This document shows, one piece after another, positions 41,508 through 50,714 of a stretch of DNA of 64,000 nt. The position numbers were made by a program, and so were the translations under genes. Where the stretch lies: assembly GCF_903166585.1 (NCBI RefSeq), contig NZ_CAESCM010000017.1:45174-109173 (forward strand). The letters run 5' to 3'. The notes beneath the pieces are model-generated. The model was not told the origin of the DNA. It did no database searches and was given only the letters and a program-made list of their open reading frames with translations. Position 1 is the stretch's first letter, and each line of letters opens with the position of its first letter. This DNA comes from Pedobacter ghigonis (lineage in GTDB: Bacteria > Bacteroidota > Bacteroidia > Sphingobacteriales > Sphingobacteriaceae).

Positions 41508-43049
41508 TTATTTATCGATTAAGGTGGTAACGCTTCCTGTTTCTATATCACTAAGTACCGAGGTATTGGTCAATACAACGCTAATCATTGTCCGCGCCGA
41601 TTCCCATCCACCTTTATTGGCCCTGTAAACACCTCCTAATCTGGCGAAACTTACAGCAGTTGGGAAACCTGCAAAACGCTTATCGTTTCCATTTGTTCCC
41701 TTTCCATAATACTCTTGCGCTGATGTTCCGGCGTAAGTACTAAATTTATCAGTAATCGTAATTCTGAATCCATATTCAGGAGGGCCTGGTGTATAATAAC
41801 TTCCATTTGCCCCACCATAAAAGATTACATCTAATGGAACAGAGTTTGGAGTTATATTGGTACCTTCAAATATGGCGATACCCGCAACGTTTCCGCTATT
41901 AGCCAACAGGTTGCCTGTTACATCTCCAACACCATTTGCGCCCGGCACAGTAGTATAATTCACACTTGCAATCCATTTCGATGCAGGTATAACTGTTGAG
42001 GCTGAACCGTTAATACGCTGGCCTGCTCCACCAACATAGAAAAAGCTTCCTTTTTTTACTGAACCAGAGGTAAGGTTAAATTTGTAAGTCCTCAATGCAC
42101 CTGTGTTCCACCCTTGCGTAGGAAAAGTAGTTGCCCCAGCATTATTATTGGTATATACTGAAAATGGAGTAACTGCAAAATCAATATCCTTTGTTGCTAA
42201 AAACTGAATGTATTCATAATTCCCATCTGTTCCGTTGGGATCCACATGAAAACCAGAAATAATTGCTGGCGAAAGTTTAGGCATTGCAACATAAAAGAAG
42301 TCTTCTATTGCTCTCATTCTATATTCGATCTTTTTTGAAGCCCCCGTGCCGGTAACATAAACTATACCGGTAAAGTTACCCGATGGCTGAACAGCGGTAT
42401 TGGCAAAAGTAGCATTAGCACTGGTACGCAAGGTTGCAACCCCGAAACCATCATTTAGGATTTTATCTCCCGAATAAACGACACCACTAGCAGGCTCTGG
42501 ATCATATACAGCACTATTAATGGCTACCAGCGTGCTTTCATAACGATCTGGATTAGCTAAAATAGTACTCGTACTTGCTGCCTGAAGCTTAATGATTCTA
42601 CCCGATGCAACTTTGGTAACAGCAGAACTTGTTAAACCAGTGATTTGTAAAACCCCATCTACCCTTTTCAATACACCACCGTCAAGTTTGATATGCAATG
42701 AATCTCCAGGAATAAAATTTGAAGCAGCCGCTCCAATATTAAAGGAAATGCCCCTGAGTGAATCTGCGCTACCATTAATGCGGCTATTTTGCAAAGCAAT
42801 TAATCCTGCTACAGAATTACCCGATCTAAAATCAGAAACCACCACACCTCTAATACTTGTAGCACCACCTATGGCATCGGCATTAAGTGCAAGATCTGTT
42901 CCTTTATAGTACCTTCTTAAATCAAAGTTGGAAATGAAACCACTTTCTGAAAACTTATAGCGATAGTCGTCATCCCGTTTGCAGCCTGTGTAAATCACAA
43001 CAGTAATGGCCAGCAAAAGAAAATATTTTAGTTTATTTTTCATCATCAA
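41508..43049 (-). CDS. DUF5689-domain surface lipoprotein
   Basis: This 513-residue lipoprotein has a signal with the lipobox Cys (AITVVIYTGCKRDDD). About 50-270 resembles DUF5689, with GVVVSDFRSGNSVAGLIALQ and PGDSLHIKLDGGVLKRVDGVL-type OB-like strands. The rest is Ser/Asn/Gly-rich beta sequence, as in surface adhesins or binding proteins. It sits 6 bp after susD and is probably the surface substrate-binding partner of the SusCD pair. DUF5689 proteins elsewhere also occur in SusCD operons; their ligand is unknown. Confidence 0.82.
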   Translation of the reverse strand: MMMKNKLKYFLLLAITVVIYTGCKRDDDYRYKFSESGFISNFDLRRYYKGTDLALNADAIGGATSIRGVVVSDFRSGNSVAGLIALQNSRINGSADSLRGISFNIGAAASNFIPGDSLHIKLDGGVLKRVDGVLQITGLTSSAVTKVASGRIIKLQAASTSTILANPDRYESTLVAINSAVYDPEPASGVVYSGDKILNDGFGVATLRTSANATFANTAVQPSGNFTGIVYVTGTGASKKIEYRMRAIEDFFYVAMPKLSPAIISGFHVDPNGTDGNYEYIQFLATKDIDFAVTPFSVYTNNNAGATTFPTQGWNTGALRTYKFNLTSGSVKKGSFFYVGGAGQRINGSASTVIPASKWIASVNYTTVPGANGVGDVTGNLLANSGNVAGIAIFEGTNITPNSVPLDVIFYGGANGSYYTPGPPEYGFRITITDKFSTYAGTSAQEYYGKGTNGNDKRFAGFPTAVSFARLGGVYRANKGGWESARTMISVVLTNTSVLSDIETGSVTTLIDK

Positions 43050-43055
43050 TAGTAT

Positions 43056-44636
43056 TTAAGGTTTTTGCCACCACATTAGTGTATTAACATCATCTGCTCC
43101 CTGTGCAGCCAGAACATTTTTATAATTAGTTGGATTTGTAGATTGTACAAGTATCGGATAGTATAGACGAACCGGCATTTTTCCACCATTTAATAAACTT
43201 GCTCCTTTCGGAAGCAGTGGATGCCCGGTTCTCGTGTATTCAAACCATTGCTGAAAATCTACTAAAAACAATGCATAATATTTTTGCAGGTGAATCTGCT
43301 CCAGTTTACTGTTAGCACCAACCGTTTTACTATCCAATGGTAATGCGTTGTTCCAGTTAAAATCACCTTTCGAAGCATAATCTCTTACTGATGCGTCATT
43401 ACCGTTTGCATATAATGACGGAATCCAGTAGTTAATTCCATCTGCTATACCTTTATAATAATAGTTTTCGCCAGTTCCGTTAATCCAGCCTCTTGCTGCC
43501 GCCTCTGCCAAAATAAAATCAACTTCTGCCACATTCATGATCACTCCTGTTGAAGCGTCTGTTTGCAAACTGAATGGATTACCAGATTGTGCATCAGAAT
43601 AAAAATAAGCCTGTTTTGCTGGTGCTCCGCTACCTATCGCATAGGCGCTTGGCACACCAACGTATCCTGCCGGTCCTGAAGCTATTCCCCATCTGTTTAC
43701 CCCGTTTTTTCCATATGTAGGATTTATTCTAGGATCAGCCCAGCTGGTTAGATTGTTGATGAAGAAATCAACGATGGCAGATGCCCTGAAATCGGCCGGC
43801 CTAACACTAACCATAAATGGCGATGAATATACAGCCGTACTGCTATTTGTACCATTCCAAAGAATTTTAGCTGTATGGGTATTATCAGTCATAATTGGAT
43901 ACTTGGCAGGGTTAGTATCTACCATTTCTTTTATTTTGGCTATAACCTGCGCACTTACTTCTGCTTTACCAGAAATACGCAGCAACAACCTTAAATACAG
44001 GGAGTTTCCAAATCTGCGCCATTTATTAATATCACCGTTATAAACCGGATCACTGTTGGCCACAATAGTCTGACCTGCCGAAAGAAGTGTATTTGCTTCT
44101 TCCAGTTTATTCAGCAACGACATATAAATATCTTTCTGCTTATCAAATGCTGGCTCTAAAGTACCAAGCTTACCCTGATTTGCTTCTGTATAAGGTACAT
44201 CGCCATAAGTATCGGTTAGCAATTGCATAGTCCACGCTTCTGCAATTCTTGAAATCCCCTGATATGAAGTGTTAATTGTACCTTTTTCGCTGGCAATGAT
44301 ATTGATATCTTTTATATTGGTCAATTCAGAATACCATGAATTCCACATCGCATCAGATAGTTGCCTCCTGATATCATACCTGTAAATCCTGCCTTCCAGC
44401 ACCTCATCCAAAGTAGAAACTGTAACTTGCATTAGTTCGTTGTTAATGCTCCGGTTACGAATTAAGTTTGCACTTAATACGTTTGTTAAAGTAGGTGCCA
44501 GCAATTTTTCTGCTGCAACTTTAGGCACACCTATTGGATCTGTATTGATTTTATCGAAATCTTTCTTGCAGGAGAAAAATGAAGTCCCCATCACTAGTAA
44601 GAAAGCATAACCTGTAATATTTTTAATTTTTTTCAT
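43056..44636 (-). CDS. SusD/RagB-family outer-membrane lipoprotein
   Basis: This is the surface lid and binding lipoprotein of a SusCD importer. The signal MKKIKNITGYAFLLVMGTSF is followed by FSCKKDFDKINTDP, lipobox Cys and the typical FDKINTDP start of the SusD-like_2 branch. Tetratricopeptide-type helices follow, and the C-terminal part has PVRLYYPILVQSTN and NTLMWWQKP. At 526 residues the length is normal. It begins 7 bp after susC. The pair imports an oligomer across the outer membrane; the enzyme genes downstream point to a phosphate-containing substrate. Confidence 0.94.
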   Translation of the reverse strand: MKKIKNITGYAFLLVMGTSFFSCKKDFDKINTDPIGVPKVAAEKLLAPTLTNVLSANLIRNRSINNELMQVTVSTLDEVLEGRIYRYDIRRQLSDAMWNSWYSELTNIKDINIIASEKGTINTSYQGISRIAEAWTMQLLTDTYGDVPYTEANQGKLGTLEPAFDKQKDIYMSLLNKLEEANTLLSAGQTIVANSDPVYNGDINKWRRFGNSLYLRLLLRISGKAEVSAQVIAKIKEMVDTNPAKYPIMTDNTHTAKILWNGTNSSTAVYSSPFMVSVRPADFRASAIVDFFINNLTSWADPRINPTYGKNGVNRWGIASGPAGYVGVPSAYAIGSGAPAKQAYFYSDAQSGNPFSLQTDASTGVIMNVAEVDFILAEAAARGWINGTGENYYYKGIADGINYWIPSLYANGNDASVRDYASKGDFNWNNALPLDSKTVGANSKLEQIHLQKYYALFLVDFQQWFEYTRTGHPLLPKGASLLNGGKMPVRLYYPILVQSTNPTNYKNVLAAQGADDVNTLMWWQKP

Positions 44637-44643
44637 TTTCTTA

Positions 44644-47600
44644 TTAGTTTATTCCCACTACTAAACGTGCACCAAAAGTTCTGGTTGATGGCAATTGCCC
44701 AACTTCAAAACCTTGTACAATATCGCTACCCGATAAAGTACCAAACTCTGGATCGAAAGCTGGCCATGGCGACCAGGTATACAAGTTACGTCCGTATACA
44801 CCCAGGGTTAAACGGCTAAGGCCTAAACTCGAAGTCAGCCTTTTAGAGAATGTATAATTAAGACTTGCTTCCCTGAATTTTAGATAATCTGTTCTGAAAG
44901 TACTTCCTTCAGCATTGGTAGAGCCGTACATCGCTTCATAAAATGCACCGATATCAGTTGCTACCGTTGTATTAGGACTATAAGTAACACCATCTGCATT
45001 TAACATTACACCTTCTCCAATTAAGCCACCATATCTTCCAGGCAGTGTTAATTTTAATTTACCAAGACCGGCCATTCTTGCAAATGTTAATGAGTGTGCA
45101 ACGGCACCGAGCTGTGCATCAAATAAAACATTTGCAGTAAAACCTTTATAGGTTACACCAGTACCAAAACTAAATCTGAATTTAGGCATGGTATTTCCGA
45201 GGTATTTTAATTGTGTTTGATCCACAATAGCTTTACCAGTATTATCGAATACCACTTGTCCGTCAGGCGAACGCTTTAATCCAAAACCGTAAATATCACC
45301 TAAACTACCTCCAACATTTGCTACAATTTGAGTACCTCCAAGTGGCCCTGTACGAAGTATTACCGAGCTGTCAGCAAGTTCTCTAATGGTATTTCTGTTT
45401 GCCGAAAATGTTCCGTTAACCGTCCATTTAAACGATTTGCTTTGTAACGGCGTAGCATTTACAGACATTTCCAAACCTTTGTTATCTACACGCCCGGCAT
45501 TAAATATGGCAACTGAATAACCTGTAGACCTGTCAATCGAGCGGCTTAATATCTGATTTTTGGTATTTCCGGTATATGCAGCAAAGTCAAAATTCAACCT
45601 GCTTTTAAACAACCTCAATTCTGCACCTATCTCAACAGTAGTTGTAGATAGCGGTTTTAAGTTAACATTTGGAAGTATGCTTGGGTTTGTCATTGCCTCT
45701 CCCGGATAAATCCCGTTAGCAGCAAGGGTATAATTATAGGCAGTACGGTATGGGGTTGTTCCACCGCTACCAACCTGAGCAATTGATCCACGTAGTTTTA
45801 AATAACTGATTTGTGAAGGCATTTTCCAGAAATCTGAAGCAATGAATGATAAACTTGCAGATGGATAAAAGAAACCAACATTATCTGTACGAAGCGGAGA
45901 TGCAAGCGTACTGTTCCAATCCTGTCTGCCGGTAAAATCTAAAAACAAATAATTTTTTAGTGAGAGCGACAGTGTACCGTACAAACTGTTGATATTGTAA
46001 CGGGCTGTATCAGGTACAGATATTAATGGATTTTGATTGTTTTCCAGACTATAATCGCCAGGAACAACCAATCCATCAGCACGTAACTCCGATTTGTAAT
46101 ACCTGTTTCTTAACTGGCTACCTCCTACTGTTGCAGAAAGTTTAATATCTTTTGTTAGCTGCTTGTTATATCTTAATAAAAAGTCAGCATTGACTTCGTA
46201 CGAATTTATATCCTGAACCCTAAAAGATCCCTGAGCAAATTTTGCTCCTGCAGCATCCCACGGGCGACGGGTTTCGCGGATATCATGATTATAATCGATT
46301 GATGAGCGCACCAATAAGCTTAAATCGTTGGTAAAATTGTAAGTTGCCTGAACATTTCCCAAAACACCATTTCGTCTCTGACCGTTTAAATATTGTTCAG
46401 AAATTGCATAAGGACCTTCAGGGAAACTCGAAGTTAAATCAACAAATTTCCGTTGCTCTTGGCCGGCCACCCAATAATTTTTAAACCAATCTAAATTCAT
46501 ATTTGGATGAGCAAACATGAACCAATACATTAAAGACTGATTGCCATAACCTGTTGCTGGCAAATTATCGCTATGCCTGTTATTGTAGCTGGCCTTAAAA
46601 ACAAGATTTAGTTTTTTAGTGATTTTGCTATTTCCCGATAAAGCAACCGAAGTACGTTCTAAATTGGTATTAGGAACGATCCAGTCGTTATCGCCATGGC
46701 TTGCAGTAAAGCGTAAACCTACTTTTCCGGCGTTTCCATCTAAGCTAACAGCATTGGTATTTTCTACACCTGTTTTGAAAAATGCATCTAAAGCATTTGG
46801 ATATGCAACCCAGGGCGTACGGGTTGTACCACCTTTTTGAGTAACAGGGTCGTACTGAAAAAACATACTTGTACCATCAAATCGTGGACCGTAAGTTGAA
46901 CTCGTTGCATGAGTATCAGCCCCATCAGCATTCGTACCAAAACTATAATAACTTGCACCACTTACCCCTGCGCCATATTCCTGCTGAATATCCGGTCCTC
47001 GGTTAATTTGCTCGAAAGCCTTATTAGAAGTGTATGTAATGTTAAACTTTTTCTTATTGCTACCCGCAGATTTGGTGGTAATTACAATTGCTCCGTTTGC
47101 TCCCCGCTGGCCATAAAGCGCAGATGCCGCCGGCCCTTTTAGCACAGTTACATTTTCAATATCATCAGAGCTTAAATCGCTAAGTGCACTACCAAAATCG
47201 GTAGGTAAAATATCTCCCGATGTTCCATAAACACCACCACCAGTTCCGGCAGTACGTTTTGCACTGCTGCTGGCTACAACTCCATCAATAACAATCAGCG
47301 CCTCATTATCTCCGGTTAAATTATTTTCTCCGCGTAGAATAATTTTATTAGATCCTGCCAAACCGCTATTGCGAACCAGGTTCAATCCTGCTACTTTTCC
47401 TGATAGTGCATCAGTCCAGTTAGTCGCTACTGCATTTGTAAATGCCGAACTATCTAAAGTTGTAATAGCATAACCCAGCGCTCTTTCCGAACGTTTAATC
47501 CCCAAAGCTGTAACAACAACCTCATTTAATTCGCTGGTAGAAGACTGAAGCCTCACTACCGCATTATTATCATTGTTATTATAAACCTTTACAAGCGCTT

Positions 47601-47862
47601 TGTAACCTACCATATTGTATGAAACGGCGGTTCCTTTTTCAACGGGAATTGTATAATTTCCTTTCTCGTTGGTTACCGCCAAAAACTTCTTTTTTCTATC
47701 GGTTATGGTAGTACCAATTAACACTTGTCCATCCTGATCATCCAACACAGTACCTTTAATTACTATATTTTGTGCCGGTGCCTGCGCAAAACTCTCATTA
47801 ATGAGAACAAACTGAGCCATCAATACACAAACCAAAAGGCTAAAGCGTTTTAGTTTATCCAT
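44644..47862 (-). CDS. SusC/RagA-family TonB-dependent outer-membrane transporter
   Basis: This is the TonB-dependent channel of the SusCD pair. The start at 47862 (MDKLKRFSLLVCVLMAQFVL) gives a signal peptide ending ESFAQ. A longer in-frame start (47964) is possible but would add a non-signal segment. The carboxypeptidase-regulatory domain is at about 35-110 (IKGTVLDDQDGQVLIG). The plug has ALYGQRGANGAIVITTKSA, and the barrel ends TRTFGARLVVGIN. At about 1070 residues it is typical. It is the first gene of the seven-gene phosphate-linked operon and is preceded by a PHO-like box. Confidence 0.95.
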   Translation of the reverse strand: MDKLKRFSLLVCVLMAQFVLINESFAQAPAQNIVIKGTVLDDQDGQVLIGTTITDRKKKFLAVTNEKGNYTIPVEKGTAVSYNMVGYKALVKVYNNNDNNAVVRLQSSTSELNEVVVTALGIKRSERALGYAITTLDSSAFTNAVATNWTDALSGKVAGLNLVRNSGLAGSNKIILRGENNLTGDNEALIVIDGVVASSSAKRTAGTGGGVYGTSGDILPTDFGSALSDLSSDDIENVTVLKGPAASALYGQRGANGAIVITTKSAGSNKKKFNITYTSNKAFEQINRGPDIQQEYGAGVSGASYYSFGTNADGADTHATSSTYGPRFDGTSMFFQYDPVTQKGGTTRTPWVAYPNALDAFFKTGVENTNAVSLDGNAGKVGLRFTASHGDNDWIVPNTNLERTSVALSGNSKITKKLNLVFKASYNNRHSDNLPATGYGNQSLMYWFMFAHPNMNLDWFKNYWVAGQEQRKFVDLTSSFPEGPYAISEQYLNGQRRNGVLGNVQATYNFTNDLSLLVRSSIDYNHDIRETRRPWDAAGAKFAQGSFRVQDINSYEVNADFLLRYNKQLTKDIKLSATVGGSQLRNRYYKSELRADGLVVPGDYSLENNQNPLISVPDTARYNINSLYGTLSLSLKNYLFLDFTGRQDWNSTLASPLRTDNVGFFYPSASLSFIASDFWKMPSQISYLKLRGSIAQVGSGGTTPYRTAYNYTLAANGIYPGEAMTNPSILPNVNLKPLSTTTVEIGAELRLFKSRLNFDFAAYTGNTKNQILSRSIDRSTGYSVAIFNAGRVDNKGLEMSVNATPLQSKSFKWTVNGTFSANRNTIRELADSSVILRTGPLGGTQIVANVGGSLGDIYGFGLKRSPDGQVVFDNTGKAIVDQTQLKYLGNTMPKFRFSFGTGVTYKGFTANVLFDAQLGAVAHSLTFARMAGLGKLKLTLPGRYGGLIGEGVMLNADGVTYSPNTTVATDIGAFYEAMYGSTNAEGSTFRTDYLKFREASLNYTFSKRLTSSLGLSRLTLGVYGRNLYTWSPWPAFDPEFGTLSGSDIVQGFEVGQLPSTRTFGARLVVGIN

Positions 47863-48032
47863 ACAAAAAGTACTACTTTTCTTTTGGCCACAATCGGGGC
47901 TGCTTTTCTTTTCATGCAAAACGCACTGATGCCACGAAATTTGTTGAGTAAAATTTTTAATCATAATTGTTATCGTATATCCGGTTAGTAATAGGGTTCA
48001 TAATTTCGATTTATTTCGTCCGGATTTGCGGG

Positions 48033-48077
48033 CAAAGTAAGCCTGTTTATGTTAAAAATATGTTAAGCAAGTATTAA
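48033..48077 (-). promoter_or_regulatory. PHO-like box and -7 box of the susC operon
   Basis: On the minus strand TTAATA (48072-48077), TTAACA (48061-48066) and TTAACA (48050-48055) are direct repeats spaced exactly 11 bp apart. Nine bp further, TTACTTTG (48033-48040) matches the -7 consensus at 7 of 8 positions. This is the layout of a PhoB/PhoP-type activator site replacing the -33 element. A fourth TTAATA at 48080-48085 is out of phase. Confidence 0.7.
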
Positions 48078-48085
48078 CGTATTAA

Positions 48086-48471
48086 AGACGACAGCGAAAT
48101 GTTGCGTTTTATTTTCGTTTATATTACTTTATATTTCATTAATTAAAATTATAAAAACAAATCGAAAGTAAAAATAATAAAACGCAGCAATAGTTTTTTT
48201 TTCTATTGAATGTTTAAAAAGACACGAATTTGGAGGTTTACCAAAAGAAAGACACGACCAATTTATATCAAAACTGATCTAAAAAATGAGCTAAAAGCGC
48301 TAAATAAAGGAAAAATAGCTGTTAATGCTTACAAATAAACAAGACTCCACTGTCGCGTAATAATTTCATTACACACCGAAACGGGATGTAAAAAAGGATA
48401 GCAACAAAACGAAACATTTAAGTGTAACATTTATATGCTAACTCAAATCGAAAGCTAAAGAAACACAATTA
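48086..48471. other. AT-rich intergenic region before the susC promoter
   Basis: About 390 bp lie between the PHO-like box and the desaturase gene, both on the minus strand. I see no ORF, tRNA or convincing hairpin. The desaturase stop is followed by no clear terminator. Only AT-rich runs such as TAGTTTTTTTTTCTATTG occur. Confidence 0.6.
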
Positions 48472-49689
48472 TCAGGCTTTTACATATTCAAAAACATGCT
48501 TCATGTAAAGTTTACGTAAAGAGAAAGTGCGCTCAAGTGCGATTAAAATAATTACAGGGAATATTAAAAAACCAAGCAGGTTGTAGGTGTAGAAAAAGAA
48601 GCCAACAATGAGGATTAACCTGAAACATTCGAGGTAATAAATCCATTTCCGTTGTTCCAAAAGTGCGCCAATATTAATCAGCGTTACCAAAATAAAGATG
48701 AGTATAGCTACCTTGTTCAGCGTAGTTAAGGAGCTGTATATCAAAGTTGTGCCGGTAAGCATGGTTACTACCAAAATGAGCTGTAGGTTTAAATAGGTTT
48801 TAAACTTAGGCCTGGCTATATCCTGCGTTTTGTTTTGAAAATAACGTTCTTCCAAAACCGGGCGAATATTCTGATCCATTAAAGCCGGACTTCCAAAAAC
48901 AGCATTCCATTTGGCTTTAAATCCTTCTGCACGGCGGTACGCCTCTCCTATCTCTAAGTAATAATGAAAATGTTGCCACAGAAAACTATAGCTTTTAATG
49001 GGATGCGTTAGCCCATACTTGGGTGCTTCCTCTTCTGTCTGGAAAGTCCCGAAAAGTTTATCCCAGAAAACAAAAACGTCACCATAATTTTTATCCAGGT
49101 ATTTTTCATCCGACGCATGATGCACGCCATGCAAAGAAGGTGTAATCAGTACATTTTCCAACCAGCCAATCTTTCCAATCAGCTGTGTATGCGTAAAAAA
49201 AGAATAAGCTCCATGCGCCAGTAATATGGTAATAATCATATTGGGATGAAAGCCGATTAACGGTAGTATACACCAGAAAACATTGCGAAAAACAGCCTGT
49301 ATGGTGGTAATCCGCGCAGCTGCCGAAAGGTTAAACTCTTCGCTCTGGTGGTGTACAATGTGGGCAGCCCACAAAAAATTAATTTCGTGCCCCAACCTGT
49401 GGTACCAATACCAAACCAGATCGGTTGATAGCAGCAGTAAAATCCATACATACCAGGCGGTAGAAATATTAAACAGGGCATAATTAGCATATACCCACTG
49501 GTAAACCTGATAAAAACTGGCTGCAATGAATAAATTCAGTAAACGTTCGGCAATACCTACACTAAAATTTGCAACCGTACTTTCGTATTTAAAAACCTTA
49601 GCCCTTTTTTGGTGCTGAGCAATTTTAAATTCAATAAAAACGAAAATAAAAAACGCAGGAATAGCAAATGCGAGGTAGTTTACCGTCAT
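48472..49689 (-). CDS. Sterol desaturase/fatty acid hydroxylase family protein
   Basis: This 405-residue integral-membrane di-iron oxygenase has hydrophobic segments near 5-20, 50-75, 80-95, 150-165 and 310-390. The histidine boxes are HRLGH, HIVHHQ, and HGVHHASD with HTQ upstream, the ligand set of the family. Members hydroxylate or desaturate sterols, fatty acids, carotenoids or alkylglycerols; this one may be alkylglycerol-monooxygenase-like because of the extra C-terminal membrane helices. Its link to neighbours is not evident. Confidence 0.9.
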   Translation of the reverse strand: MTVNYLAFAIPAFFIFVFIEFKIAQHQKRAKVFKYESTVANFSVGIAERLLNLFIAASFYQVYQWVYANYALFNISTAWYVWILLLLSTDLVWYWYHRLGHEINFLWAAHIVHHQSEEFNLSAAARITTIQAVFRNVFWCILPLIGFHPNMIITILLAHGAYSFFTHTQLIGKIGWLENVLITPSLHGVHHASDEKYLDKNYGDVFVFWDKLFGTFQTEEEAPKYGLTHPIKSYSFLWQHFHYYLEIGEAYRRAEGFKAKWNAVFGSPALMDQNIRPVLEERYFQNKTQDIARPKFKTYLNLQLILVVTMLTGTTLIYSSLTTLNKVAILIFILVTLINIGALLEQRKWIYYLECFRLILIVGFFFYTYNLLGFLIFPVIILIALERTFSLRKLYMKHVFEYVKA

Positions 49690-49854
49690 AACACTTTTAA
49701 TATTTTTTTAAGTTTAACGTTGCAAACATAATTATATTCTACTAAATACATAGATTTTATAGATTTATTTTATTACATATTGATTACCTCTATATCTATT
49801 TATAGTTTGCCATTTTAAAATATTTACAGAACTTCGATCCCATAAAGACATACT

Positions 49855-50613
49855 ATGGCTACACAGAAAAAAGTTGACAATAACAATATATTATCTATCG
49901 ATATTGGCGGCACAAGTATTAAATCGGTGTTGTTGGATGAAAGCGGCAACATGCTTAATGAATATGTAAAAAGCAAAACTCCACCAGAGGCTACACCTAA
50001 GGATATTGTTAACGGGATAGCAGAACTGGTTAAACCTTTTCCCAAAACCTACAACCGGATTTCTATTGGTTTTCCGGGTTACGTTAAAAATGGTGTAGTT
50101 AAAACTGCCCCTAACCTGGCAAAAAACAAATGGGAAGATATTGATCTTGCCCAACGCGTGGCCAATGTACTGGGCCACCCTGTGCGTTTGGTTAACGATG
50201 CCGACCAGCAAGGTTTAGGTGTGGTTGCGGGTAAAGGCTTTGAAATTGTTTTTACCGTAGGCACAGGCTTTGGTACCGCTTTGTTATTTGATGGCGAACT
50301 GTTGCCCCATTTAGAACTGGCCCACTTCCCTATTAGTAAAGAAGAAGATTACGACGATTATATTGGCAATAAAGCCTTCGAGAAAATTGGCGCAGAACGC
50401 TGGAACAAAAGGCTTAAAAAGGTAATCGAAACCTATAAAACGGTATTTAATTACGATACGCTTTACATTGGCGGCGGTAATTCGAAACAAATCGATTTTA
50501 AACTCGAAAGCAATATTCAGATTGTAACCAATCGCGATGGCATTAAAGGGGGTGCAAAACTCTGGAAACTGGCTGATAAGTATAATATTTTCACGGTATC
50601 TCCTAAAAAATAG
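49855..50613 (+). CDS. Probable polyphosphate glucokinase (ROK-type)
   Basis: This sugar kinase has the ATP/phosphate motif SIDIGGTSIKSVLLD near residue 14, substrate motif GFPGYVKNGVVKTAPNL, catalytic Asp in VNDADQQGLG, and GTGFGTALLFDGELLPHLELAHFPI. The last closely follows the PPGK pattern of polyphosphate-dependent glucokinases, and the zinc-binding CxCGxxGC of many ROK proteins is absent. At 252 residues it matches PPGK. It lies 101 bp before gnd-zwf-pgl, so it would supply glucose 6-phosphate to that pathway. Donor use (polyP versus ATP) is inference. Confidence 0.8.
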   Translation: MATQKKVDNNNILSIDIGGTSIKSVLLDESGNMLNEYVKSKTPPEATPKDIVNGIAELVKPFPKTYNRISIGFPGYVKNGVVKTAPNLAKNKWEDIDLAQRVANVLGHPVRLVNDADQQGLGVVAGKGFEIVFTVGTGFGTALLFDGELLPHLELAHFPISKEEDYDDYIGNKAFEKIGAERWNKRLKKVIETYKTVFNYDTLYIGGGNSKQIDFKLESNIQIVTNRDGIKGGAKLWKLADKYNIFTVSPKK

Positions 50614-50714
50614 CACTATTTTAAAAAATCACTGTTTATTACAATCTTTTAACAACAAAATCTGCAATATTAATTTGTAAACCCTATTTTTGGGTGCATT
50701 CAAAAAAATAAAAA

